DNA of 64,000 nt from Flavobacterium hibisci (GTDB taxonomy: Bacteria; Bacteroidota; Bacteroidia; Flavobacteriales; Flavobacteriaceae), in assembly GCF_020026925.1 (NCBI RefSeq), contig NZ_JAIQDW010000003.1, positions 248,001 through 312,000 on the forward strand, read 5' to 3'. The first letter of the stretch is position 1. Each line of letters starts with the position of its first letter. Under the pieces are notes generated by a model. It searched no databases, was not told where the DNA came from, and saw nothing but the letters and a program-made list of their open reading frames with translations. Positions 13,934 to 21,870 of this stretch are shown here, piece after piece. The position numbers and the translations under genes were made by a program.

Positions 13934-16084
13934 ATGAAAACTTTTTTAAAAGGTACTAAGGTACTAAGTTACAAAGGTTCGAAGTTGAACCAAAAGTTTA
14001 TTTTCTTTACTCTATTCTCTTTATTCTTTACTCTATTCTCTATCGCACAAGAGCAGGATTCAACCAAAGTAAATCAGTTAGATAATGTATTGGTTTCTGC
14101 TGTACGTGTTACAACAAAAACGCCCGTAAGTTTTAGTAATCTGGACAAAAAAGATATTAAGACCAGAAATTTAGGTCAGGATATCCCAATATTAATGAAT
14201 TATCTTCCATCAGTCGTAACTACTTCTGATGCCGGAAACGGAATGGGGTACACTGGAATCCGTGTGCGTGGAAGTGATGCGACAAGGGTAAACATAACCA
14301 TAAACGGAATTCCGTATAATGATGCTGAAAGCCAGGGAACCTTCTGGGTAAATATGCCCGATTTTGCTTCTTCAGTAGAAAGTCTGCAATTGCAGCGCGG
14401 TGTTGGAACATCAACGAATGGTTCAGGGGCTTTCGGCGCCAGTTTAAATATGCTGACTGATAATTATGCAACAAAAGCAAATGGAGAAATTTCAAATTCT
14501 TTCGGCAGTTTCAATTCGCATAAACATACCGTAAAATTTAGTACAGGTTTGTTAAACGATCATTTTGAATTGGCAGGACGATTGTCCAATATGAAATCTG
14601 ATGGTTATGTAGATCGCGCAAGTTCAGATTTGAAGTCGTATTTTTTACAGGGAACGTATGTGGGAAAAACAACTTTGATTAAGGCCTTGGTTTTTGGCGG
14701 AACCCAAAAGACATATCAGTCCTGGAACGGAATTGATGCTGAAACTTTACATAAAAACCGAAGATATAATTCTGCAGGGGCCTACAAAGATGAAGCTGGT
14801 AATGATCGTTTTTATGATAATGAAACAGATAATTACAATCAGGATCATTATCAACTGCATTGGAGCGAATCGTTTACCGATAAGTGGAGTACTAATTTAG
14901 CGTTTCATTACACGAAAGGAAAAGGCTACTACGAAAATTATAAAGAAGATGCCACTATGGCCGATTATGGATTACTGCCAGTTGGAGCCGTAACAACTAC
15001 AGATTTAGTACGTCAAAAATGGCTAGATAATGATTTCTACGGGGCAACATTTTCATTAAAATATAAAGATGAAAAACTGGATGTTATTTTAGGAGAGGGC
15101 TGGAATAAATATGAAGGGAGCCACTTCGGAAAAGTAATCTGGGCAAGATATGCATCACAATCAGAGCTGGGAGATCACTATTACGATGATTTTTCAACAA
15201 AAGTTGACGGGAATATTTTTTTGAAAGCCAATTATCAATTATTTGAAAAGTTGAGTTTATACGGTGACTTTCAATACAGGACAGTTCAGTATAAAGCCAA
15301 TAGCTGGGAAACAGGCCTGGTAGATGATAATTTTAGTTTCCTTAACCCAAAAGCGGGTTTAAATTTTGAAATCAATCAAAAAAATACGTTGTATTTCTCT
15401 TATGCCAGAGCCAATCGTGAACCCAACAGAACTGATTATGAAGGAGGAAATGTAAAACCTGAAAAATTAAATGATTTTGAATTAGGCTGGAGGTTCAATT
15501 CAGAGAAATTTCAGTTGAATTCAAATTTCTATTATATGGGCTATAAAGACCAATTGATTTTAACCGGAACATTAGACGATGTTGGAAATCCAATCCGTTC
15601 CAACACCGATAAAAGCTATCGTTTAGGTTTTGAAGTAGATGCAACGATTAAACTTTCAGATAAATTTATCCTTAGACCAAACTTCACCTTAAGCAGTAAT
15701 AAAAACGTTGATTTAAATGTAGAAGACCAAAATTACGGGACAACAGATATTGCGTATTCACCTTCAGTTATTGCAGGAAACATAATCGTATACAGCCCCA
15801 TTCCGAATTTGCATTTTTCATTATTGCAAAAATATGTTGGCGAACAATATATGAACAATATTGAATTGCCTGCAGCAAAACTTGCGGATTATTTTGTAAA
15901 TGATTTGAATGTTTCTTTTGAAATTAAACCAAAATCTATTTTTAAATCGGTAATGATTACAGGTTTGGTAAATAATATTTTAGATAAAAAATATGTATCG
16001 AATGGCGCTATGTGGGATATTTATCCTTATTATTATCCACAGGCAGGAACCAATTTCTTAATTGGACTGACATTGAAATTCTAA
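13934..16084 (+). CDS. TonB-dependent receptor, predicted thiamine-compound uptake
   Basis: A 716-residue outer-membrane receptor: signal peptide, then a plug domain (NVLVSAVRVTTKTP; PSVVTTSDAGNGMGYTG region) and a C-terminal barrel ending in a phenylalanine (LTLKF). TonB receptors import large or scarce substrates using energy from TonB. The TPP riboswitch in its leader indicates thiamine or a precursor as substrate; no CarboxypepD or SusD partner is present. The N-terminus is unusual: a basic stretch KGTKVLSYKGSK encoded by tandem GGTACTAA units precedes a signal core that holds a duplicated FTLFSLF unit. Confidence 0.92.
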   Translation: MKTFLKGTKVLSYKGSKLNQKFIFFTLFSLFFTLFSIAQEQDSTKVNQLDNVLVSAVRVTTKTPVSFSNLDKKDIKTRNLGQDIPILMNYLPSVVTTSDAGNGMGYTGIRVRGSDATRVNITINGIPYNDAESQGTFWVNMPDFASSVESLQLQRGVGTSTNGSGAFGASLNMLTDNYATKANGEISNSFGSFNSHKHTVKFSTGLLNDHFELAGRLSNMKSDGYVDRASSDLKSYFLQGTYVGKTTLIKALVFGGTQKTYQSWNGIDAETLHKNRRYNSAGAYKDEAGNDRFYDNETDNYNQDHYQLHWSESFTDKWSTNLAFHYTKGKGYYENYKEDATMADYGLLPVGAVTTTDLVRQKWLDNDFYGATFSLKYKDEKLDVILGEGWNKYEGSHFGKVIWARYASQSELGDHYYDDFSTKVDGNIFLKANYQLFEKLSLYGDFQYRTVQYKANSWETGLVDDNFSFLNPKAGLNFEINQKNTLYFSYARANREPNRTDYEGGNVKPEKLNDFELGWRFNSEKFQLNSNFYYMGYKDQLILTGTLDDVGNPIRSNTDKSYRLGFEVDATIKLSDKFILRPNFTLSSNKNVDLNVEDQNYGTTDIAYSPSVIAGNIIVYSPIPNLHFSLLQKYVGEQYMNNIELPAAKLADYFVNDLNVSFEIKPKSIFKSVMITGLVNNILDKKYVSNGAMWDIYPYYYPQAGTNFLIGLTLKF
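14005..14041 (+). repeat. 21-bp tandem duplication in the signal-peptide coding region
   Basis: CTTTACTCTATTCTCT occurs at 14005-14020 and again at 14026-14041, a period of 21 bases (7 codons). It duplicates the hydrophobic core of the TonB receptor's signal peptide in frame. Confidence 0.85.
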
Positions 16085-16101
16085 GACTAAATCCAAAAAA
16101 C

Positions 16102-16134
16102 AAAAGCCTGAAAGTTTTAAATTTTCAGGCTTTT
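16102..16134. terminator. Bidirectional intrinsic terminator
   Basis: AAAAGCCTGAAA...TTTCAGGCTTTT forms a 12-bp stem with T-runs on either strand. It separates the TonB receptor gene (plus, ends 16084) from the convergent lipoprotein gene (minus, ends 16139). Confidence 0.9.
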
Positions 16135-16138
16135 ATTT

Positions 16139-16561
16139 TTAATTATATACGTGAATCAAATTTCCATTTGCTTCCACCCGATATTGTTTCATTGGATATT
16201 CTTCTTTTGCATATCCAAGTCCGGTAAATAAACTATAAGAGCTTTTATCACACGAACATTTTGCATTAATTCCGTCAATTGTCATTGCAGTACAGGAATT
16301 GAACGCCTGGTTTGGGCAGGCAGCGTCAAAAGCAGTATAGGTTCCGGGACCAGTCATCATTACTATTATCCCTTTTGCCCCTTGACTTGCTTCATAAATA
16401 GGATTGCTTGGATAAATAAGCTTATTGTACGCAGGAAGGTTTGTATTTAAGCGCAAATCGACAGTATAATTAGGTATATTTGGATTTTTATTACTGTTGC
16501 TACTGTCGCTGCATGAAAAAAGAACAGAAATAAAAACGGCTATAAACAAGATTTTTTTCAT
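16139..16561 (-). CDS. Lipoprotein with a Rieske-like fold lacking the histidine ligands
   Basis: A 140-residue lipoprotein (lipobox ending at C17, in VLFSC). From residue 35 it follows the Rieske pattern: a first loop C82-P-N84...C90, a second loop C102-S-C104-D105-KSSYSLFTG, and the closing PMKQYRVEANGNLIHV strand. In true Rieske proteins the loops are CxH..C and CxCH; here both histidines are replaced (N84, D105) while the two cysteine ligands and the two disulphide cysteines remain. It is therefore unlikely to hold a normal 2Fe-2S Rieske cluster. It stands alone, facing the TonB receptor gene. Confidence 0.7.
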   Translation of the reverse strand: MKKILFIAVFISVLFSCSDSSNSNKNPNIPNYTVDLRLNTNLPAYNKLIYPSNPIYEASQGAKGIIVMMTGPGTYTAFDAACPNQAFNSCTAMTIDGINAKCSCDKSSYSLFTGLGYAKEEYPMKQYRVEANGNLIHVYN

Positions 16562-16654
16562 TGTTTTTAAAAGGGATTAGTGAAACAAAAATAATTTATT
16601 TGCTTTTGAATTCTATATGATTAACATATAATTATGTACTATAAAAAATAATGC

Positions 16655-16662
16655 TATATTTG
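16655..16662 (+). promoter_or_regulatory. Promoter -7 element of greA
   Basis: TATATTTG matches TAnnTTTG and puts the transcription start near 16668, just before the leader hairpin. Confidence 0.65.
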
Positions 16663-16670
16663 TAATAAGA

Positions 16671-16692
16671 AAATCCCGTCGCGATGGGATTT
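16671..16692 (+). terminator. Leader terminator-like hairpin of greA (putative attenuator)
   Basis: AAATCCC (16671-16677) pairs with GGGATTT (16686-16692); two or more further pairs extend into the GTCGCGAT centre. Six T (16690-16695) follow. It lies between the promoter and the greA start, and no upstream plus-strand gene needs a terminator here. Confidence 0.65.
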
Positions 16693-16718
16693 TTTGTATT
16701 TATATAAACGATGAAGTT

Positions 16719-17195
16719 ATGAGTAAAGTATCTTATTACACCGCAGACGGGTTAAAAAAATTAAAAGATGAACTGGAGCATTTAAAAAGTGTAATGCGTC
16801 CAAAGGCATCTCAGGATATAGCAGAAGCAAGAGATAAAGGTGATTTGTCTGAAAACGCCGAATATGATGCTGCAAAAGAAGCGCAGGGTTTATTAGAAAT
16901 GAGAATTGCCAAACTTGAAGAAGTTTACGCAAATGCAAGATTAATTGATGAATCTCAATTGGATGTTTCTAAAGTTTTGGTTCTTTCGAGTGTGAAAATT
17001 AAAAACCAAAGCAACGGAATGGAAATGAAATATACACTTGTTGCTGAAAGTGAAGCAGATTTAAAAACCGGAAAAATTTCGGTAACTTCTCCTATTGGAA
17101 AAGGATTGTTGGGAAAATCAGTTGGTGAAGTAGCAGAAATAACAGTGCCAAACGGTGTTTTGAAATTTGAAATTCTTGAAATTTCAAGAGACTAA
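16719..17195 (+). CDS. greA: Transcription elongation factor GreA
   Basis: A 158-residue GreA: N-terminal coiled coil (about 1-75, with the conserved RPKASQDIAEARDKGDLSENAEYD region holding the acidic tip) and C-terminal globular domain (PIGKGLLGKSVGEVAEI). It enters the secondary channel of backtracked RNA polymerase and triggers transcript cleavage. It is followed after 47 bases by hinT on the same strand. Its leader carries a terminator-like hairpin, which recalls the terminated leader of E. coli greA. An out-of-frame ATG at 16711 (four codons with stop) overlaps the start codon. Confidence 0.97.
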   Translation: MSKVSYYTADGLKKLKDELEHLKSVMRPKASQDIAEARDKGDLSENAEYDAAKEAQGLLEMRIAKLEEVYANARLIDESQLDVSKVLVLSSVKIKNQSNGMEMKYTLVAESEADLKTGKISVTSPIGKGLLGKSVGEVAEITVPNGVLKFEILEISRD

Positions 17196-17242
17196 GTCAT
17201 TGTGAGGAACCAAGTAATTTCACTATCAAGAAAAAATAAACA

Positions 17243-17632
17243 ATGGCATCGATATTTACCAAAATAGTAAACGGAGAAATTCCGGCATACAAAATTGCAG
17301 AAGACGATAATTTTTTAGCTTTTTTAGATGTAAATCCAAATGCTAAAGGACACACACTTTGTATTCCGAAGCAGGAAATAGATAAAATTTTTGATATTGA
17401 AGATGAACTGTATTTAGGTCTGATGAAATTTTCTAAGAAGATTGCAATTGCTTTAGAAAAAACCGTTCCCTGCAAAAGAGTCGGTATGGCAGTCGTTGGG
17501 TTAGAAGTTCCTCACGCTCACGTACATCTGATTCCGTTAAACGAAATGGATGAAATGCGCTTTATCAACAAAGTATCGCTTTCTAAAGATGAGTTCGAGG
17601 CTTTAGCCAAAAGTATTCAGGCGAATCTCTAA
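17243..17632 (+). CDS. HIT family purine nucleoside phosphoramidase-like protein
   Basis: A 129-residue histidine-triad protein with the active-site motif HAHVHLIPL near residues 91-99 and the N-terminal FTKIVNGEIPAYKI segment of the HinT branch. Members hydrolyse AMP-lysine and related phosphoramidates. Probably co-transcribed with greA. Confidence 0.92.
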   Translation: MASIFTKIVNGEIPAYKIAEDDNFLAFLDVNPNAKGHTLCIPKQEIDKIFDIEDELYLGLMKFSKKIAIALEKTVPCKRVGMAVVGLEVPHAHVHLIPLNEMDEMRFINKVSLSKDEFEALAKSIQANL

Positions 17633-17654
17633 TACAGCAGATAATAAAAATTAG

Positions 17655-17687
17655 AAAAGTGCAGTAAATTAGTTTTACTGCACTTTT
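17655..17687. terminator. Bidirectional intrinsic terminator
   Basis: A perfect 14-bp stem AAAAGTGCAGTAAA/TTTACTGCACTTTT with a 5-base loop separates hinT from the convergent histidine kinase gene; the kinase stop codon lies inside the right arm. Confidence 0.92.
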
Positions 17688-18826
17688 TTATTTAGTGAAA
17701 TTTGAAATGTGGTTCCTTTACCAATTTCAGAGTGCAAAACCTTGATTTTTCCGCTATGATACTCTTCCACAATTCTTTTGGTTAAAGAAAGTCCAAGTCC
17801 CCAACCGCGTTTTTTAGTCGTAAAACCAGGTTCAAAAATAGTTTTAAATTGGTTTTTTGAAATTCCGGTCCCGGAATCTTTTATGTTTATTTTTACATGA
17901 TGATGGTCCTGTTCAATTTGGAGGTCTAAAGTGCCTTTTCCTTTCATGGCGTCGATAGCATTTTTAACCAGATTTTCGATAGTCCAGCTATGAAGCGTTG
18001 GATTGATCAGTGCAAAAATAGGCTTGTCCGGAATTTGATAAGAAAAGGTTACCTGTTTCGAAAAACGCAATTGTAAATACTCAAAAGTACTTAAGGTCTC
18101 TGCAACTACATCATGATTTTCCAGAACAGGAACTGAACCAATTTTAGAGAATCGGTCGGTGATTGTCTGTAGACGTTCTACATCTTTTTCAATTTCAGAT
18201 GTAATAGTCTGATCGATTTCTTCCGTTTTTAATATTTCGACCCAGCCTATTAAAGAAGAAAGAGGGGTTCCAATTTGGTGGGCAGTTTCTTTAGCCATAC
18301 CAGCCCAAAGTTTATTTTGTGTAGCTATTTTAGTGCTTTTGTAGAAATTATAAATTAAGGCTGCAAATAGAAAAATAATCAATAACAGAGCAATGGGATA
18401 ATATTTAAGTTTGTTTAGTAATGCCGAATTTCCGTAATACAGCTGTTGGTGTTTCCCGGGCGCATATTCAAAAACAATAGGTTCATTTTCATTTTTTAAT
18501 TTTTTCAAAAGTTCTTTAAATTTCGCTTTGTCGTTAAGAATTTCCTCAGGGACATTTTTAGAATTAATAACTTTATCGTACATCACTAAAATTACCGGAA
18601 CAGAAGAATTGCTATTTGTTATTTCCAGAGGTAAATCAAGATCAGTATATTCGTCAGCATTAATGATTGTTTTTTGTGCATTGGCGAGAATATTCATTTT
18701 TAACCGTTCTTCATTTTTGAATATTTGAAAAAAAGTATAGGTATTCCAGAGTATCAGTGAAATGATTGAAAAGGAAATAAAAATAATAGTCCAACGGGTT
18801 GTATTTCTGCTTTCAGAAAAATGCAT
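17675..18826 (-). CDS. Sensor histidine kinase, HQIGTPLS type
   Basis: A 383-residue membrane kinase: a first transmembrane helix at about 15-35, an extracytoplasmic loop of about 110 residues, a second helix near 145-165, then the phosphoacceptor box (AHQIGTPLSSL), N box (NLVKNAIDAM) and ATP lid (GWGLGLSLTKRIVEEY). The ATG at 18826 is chosen over 18868 because a TATATTTA promoter-like box lies between them. No response regulator is adjacent, so its partner is unknown. Confidence 0.9.
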   Translation of the reverse strand: MHFSESRNTTRWTIIFISFSIISLILWNTYTFFQIFKNEERLKMNILANAQKTIINADEYTDLDLPLEITNSNSSVPVILVMYDKVINSKNVPEEILNDKAKFKELLKKLKNENEPIVFEYAPGKHQQLYYGNSALLNKLKYYPIALLLIIFLFAALIYNFYKSTKIATQNKLWAGMAKETAHQIGTPLSSLIGWVEILKTEEIDQTITSEIEKDVERLQTITDRFSKIGSVPVLENHDVVAETLSTFEYLQLRFSKQVTFSYQIPDKPIFALINPTLHSWTIENLVKNAIDAMKGKGTLDLQIEQDHHHVKINIKDSGTGISKNQFKTIFEPGFTTKKRGWGLGLSLTKRIVEEYHSGKIKVLHSEIGKGTTFQISLNKKVQ

Positions 18827-18941
18827 ACAGTGATTTTTTTGAGTATAAATATAACGAAATAAACACATTTTATATTTTGTGAGTCTTTAAAGATTTTTGT
18901 TTTTAAGCACGAAACTATTTCCTTGACTTAAACCATTTCTA

Positions 18942-18949
18942 TACTTTTG
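18942..18949 (+). promoter_or_regulatory. Promoter -7 element of the flavin reductase gene
   Basis: TACTTTTG matches TAnnTTTG; TTG at 18923-18925 is a possible -33 element with slightly short spacing. The start codon follows 35 bases later. Confidence 0.5.
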
Positions 18950-18984
18950 TATATACTGAAAACAGATCGGTTAAAAGAGAAAAT

Positions 18985-19860
18985 ATGATTAGCATTAACC
19001 CAAAAGAAATAGCAACAGTAAAATTACAAAGCTATCTGCAAAGCGCTGTAGGACCAAGACCAATTGCTTTGGCGAGTACAATTAGTGCCAAAGGCATTCC
19101 CAATTTGTCGCCTTTTAGTTTCTTTAATGTGTTTAGTGCGAATCCTCCAATTTTAGTTTTTTCACCTTCAAGGCGCGTGCGGGACAATACTATTAAGCAC
19201 ACTTTGATGAATGCCGAAGCAACACGTGAAGTTGTGATTAATGTGGTCAATTATGATTTGGTTCAGCAGACTTCTTTGGCAAGTACTGAATATGCCGACG
19301 GTGTGAACGAATTTATAAAAGCCGGTGTGACACAAATTCCTTCGGATATAGTAAAACCTTATCGTGTTAAAGAATCTCCCGTACAATTTGAATGTAAAGT
19401 GACTCAGATTATTCCTTTGGGAACAGAAGGCGGAGCGGGAAACCTGATTCTTTGTGAAGTGGTAAAAATTCATATTCACGAATCTGTTTTAGATGAAAAC
19501 GGGGCAATCGATCAGTATAAAATTGATTTGGTTTCAAGATTAGGAAATAACTGGTATTCGAGATCAAACCAGGGACTTTTTGAAGTCGAAAAACCACTGA
19601 CAACTTTGGGTGTGGGAGTAGATGCAATTCCGAATTTTATCAAAGAAAGCCCTGTTTTTAACGGAAATGATTTTGGGAAATTAGGGAACATAGAAGCCTT
19701 GCCCACAAAAGAAGAAGTTAGTATATTTGTGAAAGAAAATTTTTCGGTAAAAGGGGTTTTGAGCTCTGATGACCAGAAAAAAATACATTTAGAAGCCAAA
19801 AAATATCTCGATGAGGGTGATGTTTTATCAGCATGGAAAGTGCTTTTGGCAAAGAAATAA
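18985..19860 (+). CDS. Flavin reductase family (FMN-binding split barrel) protein
   Basis: A 291-residue protein with a flavin-reductase-like split barrel in residues 15-190: VGPRPIALASTIS at the start, NLSPFSFFNVFSANPP as the FMN contact segment, and TREVVINVVNYDLV. The last 100 residues are an extension with no family known to me. Such proteins bind FMN or reduce free flavin; the substrate cannot be read from the sequence. It is followed after 32 bases by the DUF3127 gene. Confidence 0.85.
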   Translation: MISINPKEIATVKLQSYLQSAVGPRPIALASTISAKGIPNLSPFSFFNVFSANPPILVFSPSRRVRDNTIKHTLMNAEATREVVINVVNYDLVQQTSLASTEYADGVNEFIKAGVTQIPSDIVKPYRVKESPVQFECKVTQIIPLGTEGGAGNLILCEVVKIHIHESVLDENGAIDQYKIDLVSRLGNNWYSRSNQGLFEVEKPLTTLGVGVDAIPNFIKESPVFNGNDFGKLGNIEALPTKEEVSIFVKENFSVKGVLSSDDQKKIHLEAKKYLDEGDVLSAWKVLLAKK

Positions 19861-19892
19861 AGAAAAGATACAATAATTAATATAGACAGAAG

Positions 19893-20264
19893 ATGGAAGT
19901 TACAGGAAAAGTAAAAGTGGTTAATCCGGAGCAGCAAGTTAGTGCCTCATTCAAAAAAAGAGAATTAGTTGTTACTACTGATGAGCAGTACCCACAGCAT
20001 ATTTTAATCGAATTTACACAAGATAAATGTGATTTATTAAGTAGCTACAAACAAGGTGAGGCTGTAAAAGTTTCTATCAATTTAAGAGGAAGAGAATGGG
20101 TTAATCCACAGGGAGAAACCAGATATTTCAATAGTATTCAGGGATGGAGAATCGAAAGATTAGCTCCTGAAGGCCCAGTGCAAACGCCAGCTATGCCAAC
20201 TGCAGAAACTTTTGCTCCAGCAACTAATTTAAACGAAGACGAACCGGACGATTTGCCATTCTAA
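19893..20264 (+). CDS. DUF3127 protein with an SSB-like acidic tail
   Basis: A 123-residue protein of the DUF3127 family, common in Bacteroidota. Residues 1-92 have the look of an OB-fold (EVTGKVKVVN, KRELVVTTDEQYPQHI, VKVSINLRGREWVN). A proline/alanine linker follows and the chain ends in EDEPDDLPF, closely like the DDDIPF tip by which SSB recruits partner proteins. No function is established for the family. Confidence 0.8.
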   Translation: MEVTGKVKVVNPEQQVSASFKKRELVVTTDEQYPQHILIEFTQDKCDLLSSYKQGEAVKVSINLRGREWVNPQGETRYFNSIQGWRIERLAPEGPVQTPAMPTAETFAPATNLNEDEPDDLPF

Positions 20265-20285
20265 AAAGTTTAAAATCCAAAATTA

Positions 20286-20332
20286 AAAATTCCAAATTCC
20301 AAAATTCATAACGTATTGGGATTTGGAATTTT
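20286..20332. repeat. AATTCCAAA-type intergenic repeat, copy B
   Basis: Perfect 12-base arms AAAATTCCAAAT (20286-20297) and ATTTGGAATTTT (20321-20332) form a hairpin. Further GAATTCCAAAA and TTGGAATTTGGAG copies follow up to the aat start, filling the gap between the DUF3127 gene and aat. Confidence 0.75.
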
Positions 20333-20432
20333 GTTTTTTGAAAGTAGTTTTGCAACGGAGAATTCCAAAATATACAAACAAGAAGATTGTGTTTAGTTGG
20401 AATTTGGAGTTTAATTTTTGGAATTTTTACAG

Positions 20433-21074
20433 ATGTATTATTTACGACAGGATGATTTATTTTTTCCACCAGTTTCTGTAGCCGATGAAGATGGTATTCT
20501 GGCAATCGGTGGAGATTTAAGTTCAGAAAGATTGCATCTAGCTTACAAAAGTGGAATTTTTCCATGGTTCAATGAAGGTGAACCAATTCTGTGGTGGTCT
20601 CCTGATCCAAGAATGGTTTTGTTTTTAGATGAATTGATTGTTTCTAAAAGTATGCGGAATATTTTGAACCGAAATCGGTTTAAAGTTACTCTAAATCAAA
20701 GCTTTAAAGATGTGATTTCCAATTGCCAAAAGATAAAACGTGATGGTCAAAACGGCACGTGGATTTCAAACGAAATGATTGATGCCTATTGCAAATTAAA
20801 CACTGAAGGAATTGCAAAATCGGTTGAGGTTTGGCAGGATGATGTTTTGGTTGGCGGCCTATACGGAATTGATTTAGGCCATGTTTTTTGTGGCGAAAGT
20901 ATGTTTTCTAAAGTTTCAAATGCTTCCAAAGTTGCTTTTATAGCTTTGGTAAATTATTTAAAAAAGGAAAATTACAAACTAATAGATTGTCAGGTTTATA
21001 ATCCACATTTAGAAAGTTTAGGCTGTCGCGAAATTGACCGTGACGATTTTATGTCTATTTTAAAAAGTGAATAA
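20433..21074 (+). CDS. aat: Leucyl/phenylalanyl-tRNA--protein transferase
   Basis: A 213-residue enzyme that adds Leu or Phe to N-terminal Arg/Lys of proteins, marking them for ClpAP in the N-degron pathway. The family segments FPPVSVADEDGILAIGGDLS, SGIFPWFNEG, WWSPDPRMVL and GLYGIDLGHVFCGESMFS are all present. The ATG at 20433 is used because the upstream ATG at 20418 falls in the repeat tract. It is separated by a single base from the next gene. Confidence 0.95.
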   Translation: MYYLRQDDLFFPPVSVADEDGILAIGGDLSSERLHLAYKSGIFPWFNEGEPILWWSPDPRMVLFLDELIVSKSMRNILNRNRFKVTLNQSFKDVISNCQKIKRDGQNGTWISNEMIDAYCKLNTEGIAKSVEVWQDDVLVGGLYGIDLGHVFCGESMFSKVSNASKVAFIALVNYLKKENYKLIDCQVYNPHLESLGCREIDRDDFMSILKSE

Positions 21075-21075
21075 A

Positions 21076-21870
21076 ATGAGCACTGCTTACATTGTAAAAG
21101 AAATTTATATTTATCCGATAAAAAGCCTTGCCGGAATTAGCTGCCAACAGGCTTTTGCTGAGGAAATGGGTTTTGAAAACGACCGTCGCTGGATGTTGCT
21201 GGATTCAGATAATCAGCATATTACACAACGTGAATATCCCATAATGAGTCAGTTTTATCCGCAAATTTCAGACGGAAAAATTACGATTACTTTTCAGGAT
21301 CAAAAACATGAATTTTCGATCAGTGAGCACTTAAATGATCAGATTTACACAAAAGTATGGGAGGATAAAAGTTTTGTTTTTGAAGTAAATAAGGCGACTT
21401 CAAAATGGTTTAGCGATTGTTTAGGATTTGAATGTAAATTAGTTAAAATAATCAAAACCGGTGATCGCAAACACGAAAGTTCCAGGTCAAAAGAAACGTA
21501 TAATGTTAGTCTCGCAGATGGATACCCATACTTACTAATTGGGACAAAAAGTCTTGATTTTTTGAATGAAAAGCTAAAGGAAAAAATTACTGTAAAAAGA
21601 TTTCGCCCGAATATTGTTGTAAGCACTCAGTATGCTCATGAGGAGGATCATTTTGAGCATTTTAAAGTTGGTGAAGTTCATTTTAAAAATGTAAAACCGT
21701 GCGGAAGATGTATTATGGTTAACAATGATCCGCAGAATGGGATTGTGAAAAAAGAACCTCTGAAAACGTTAAGCAAATACAGGAATTTCGACAATTCTGT
21801 TTTATTCGGGACCAATATAGTGGGTTTAAATCCGGGAATAATTAAGGTGGGTGACGCCCTTGTTTTCTAA
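21076..21870 (+). CDS. MOSC domain-containing protein (mARC-like)
   Basis: A 264-residue protein with an N-terminal MOSC_N barrel (IYIYPIKSLAGISC) and a C-terminal MOSC domain (RFRPNIVVS; VKPCGRCIMVNNDP). The conserved cysteine in KPCGRC fits the molybdenum-cofactor-binding position of mARC-type proteins, which reduce N-hydroxylated compounds. Substrate unknown. It starts one base after the aat stop, and its own stop overlaps the thiF stop on the other strand by 4 bases. Confidence 0.85.
   Translation: MSTAYIVKEIYIYPIKSLAGISCQQAFAEEMGFENDRRWMLLDSDNQHITQREYPIMSQFYPQISDGKITITFQDQKHEFSISEHLNDQIYTKVWEDKSFVFEVNKATSKWFSDCLGFECKLVKIIKTGDRKHESSRSKETYNVSLADGYPYLLIGTKSLDFLNEKLKEKITVKRFRPNIVVSTQYAHEEDHFEHFKVGEVHFKNVKPCGRCIMVNNDPQNGIVKKEPLKTLSKYRNFDNSVLFGTNIVGLNPGIIKVGDALVF

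Noticed and set aside
16711..16722. Four-codon upstream frame (ATG AAG TTA TGA) overlapping the greA start
   Set aside because: It is too short and too likely by chance in AT-rich sequence to be called a regulatory peptide, although its stop does overlap the greA ATG.
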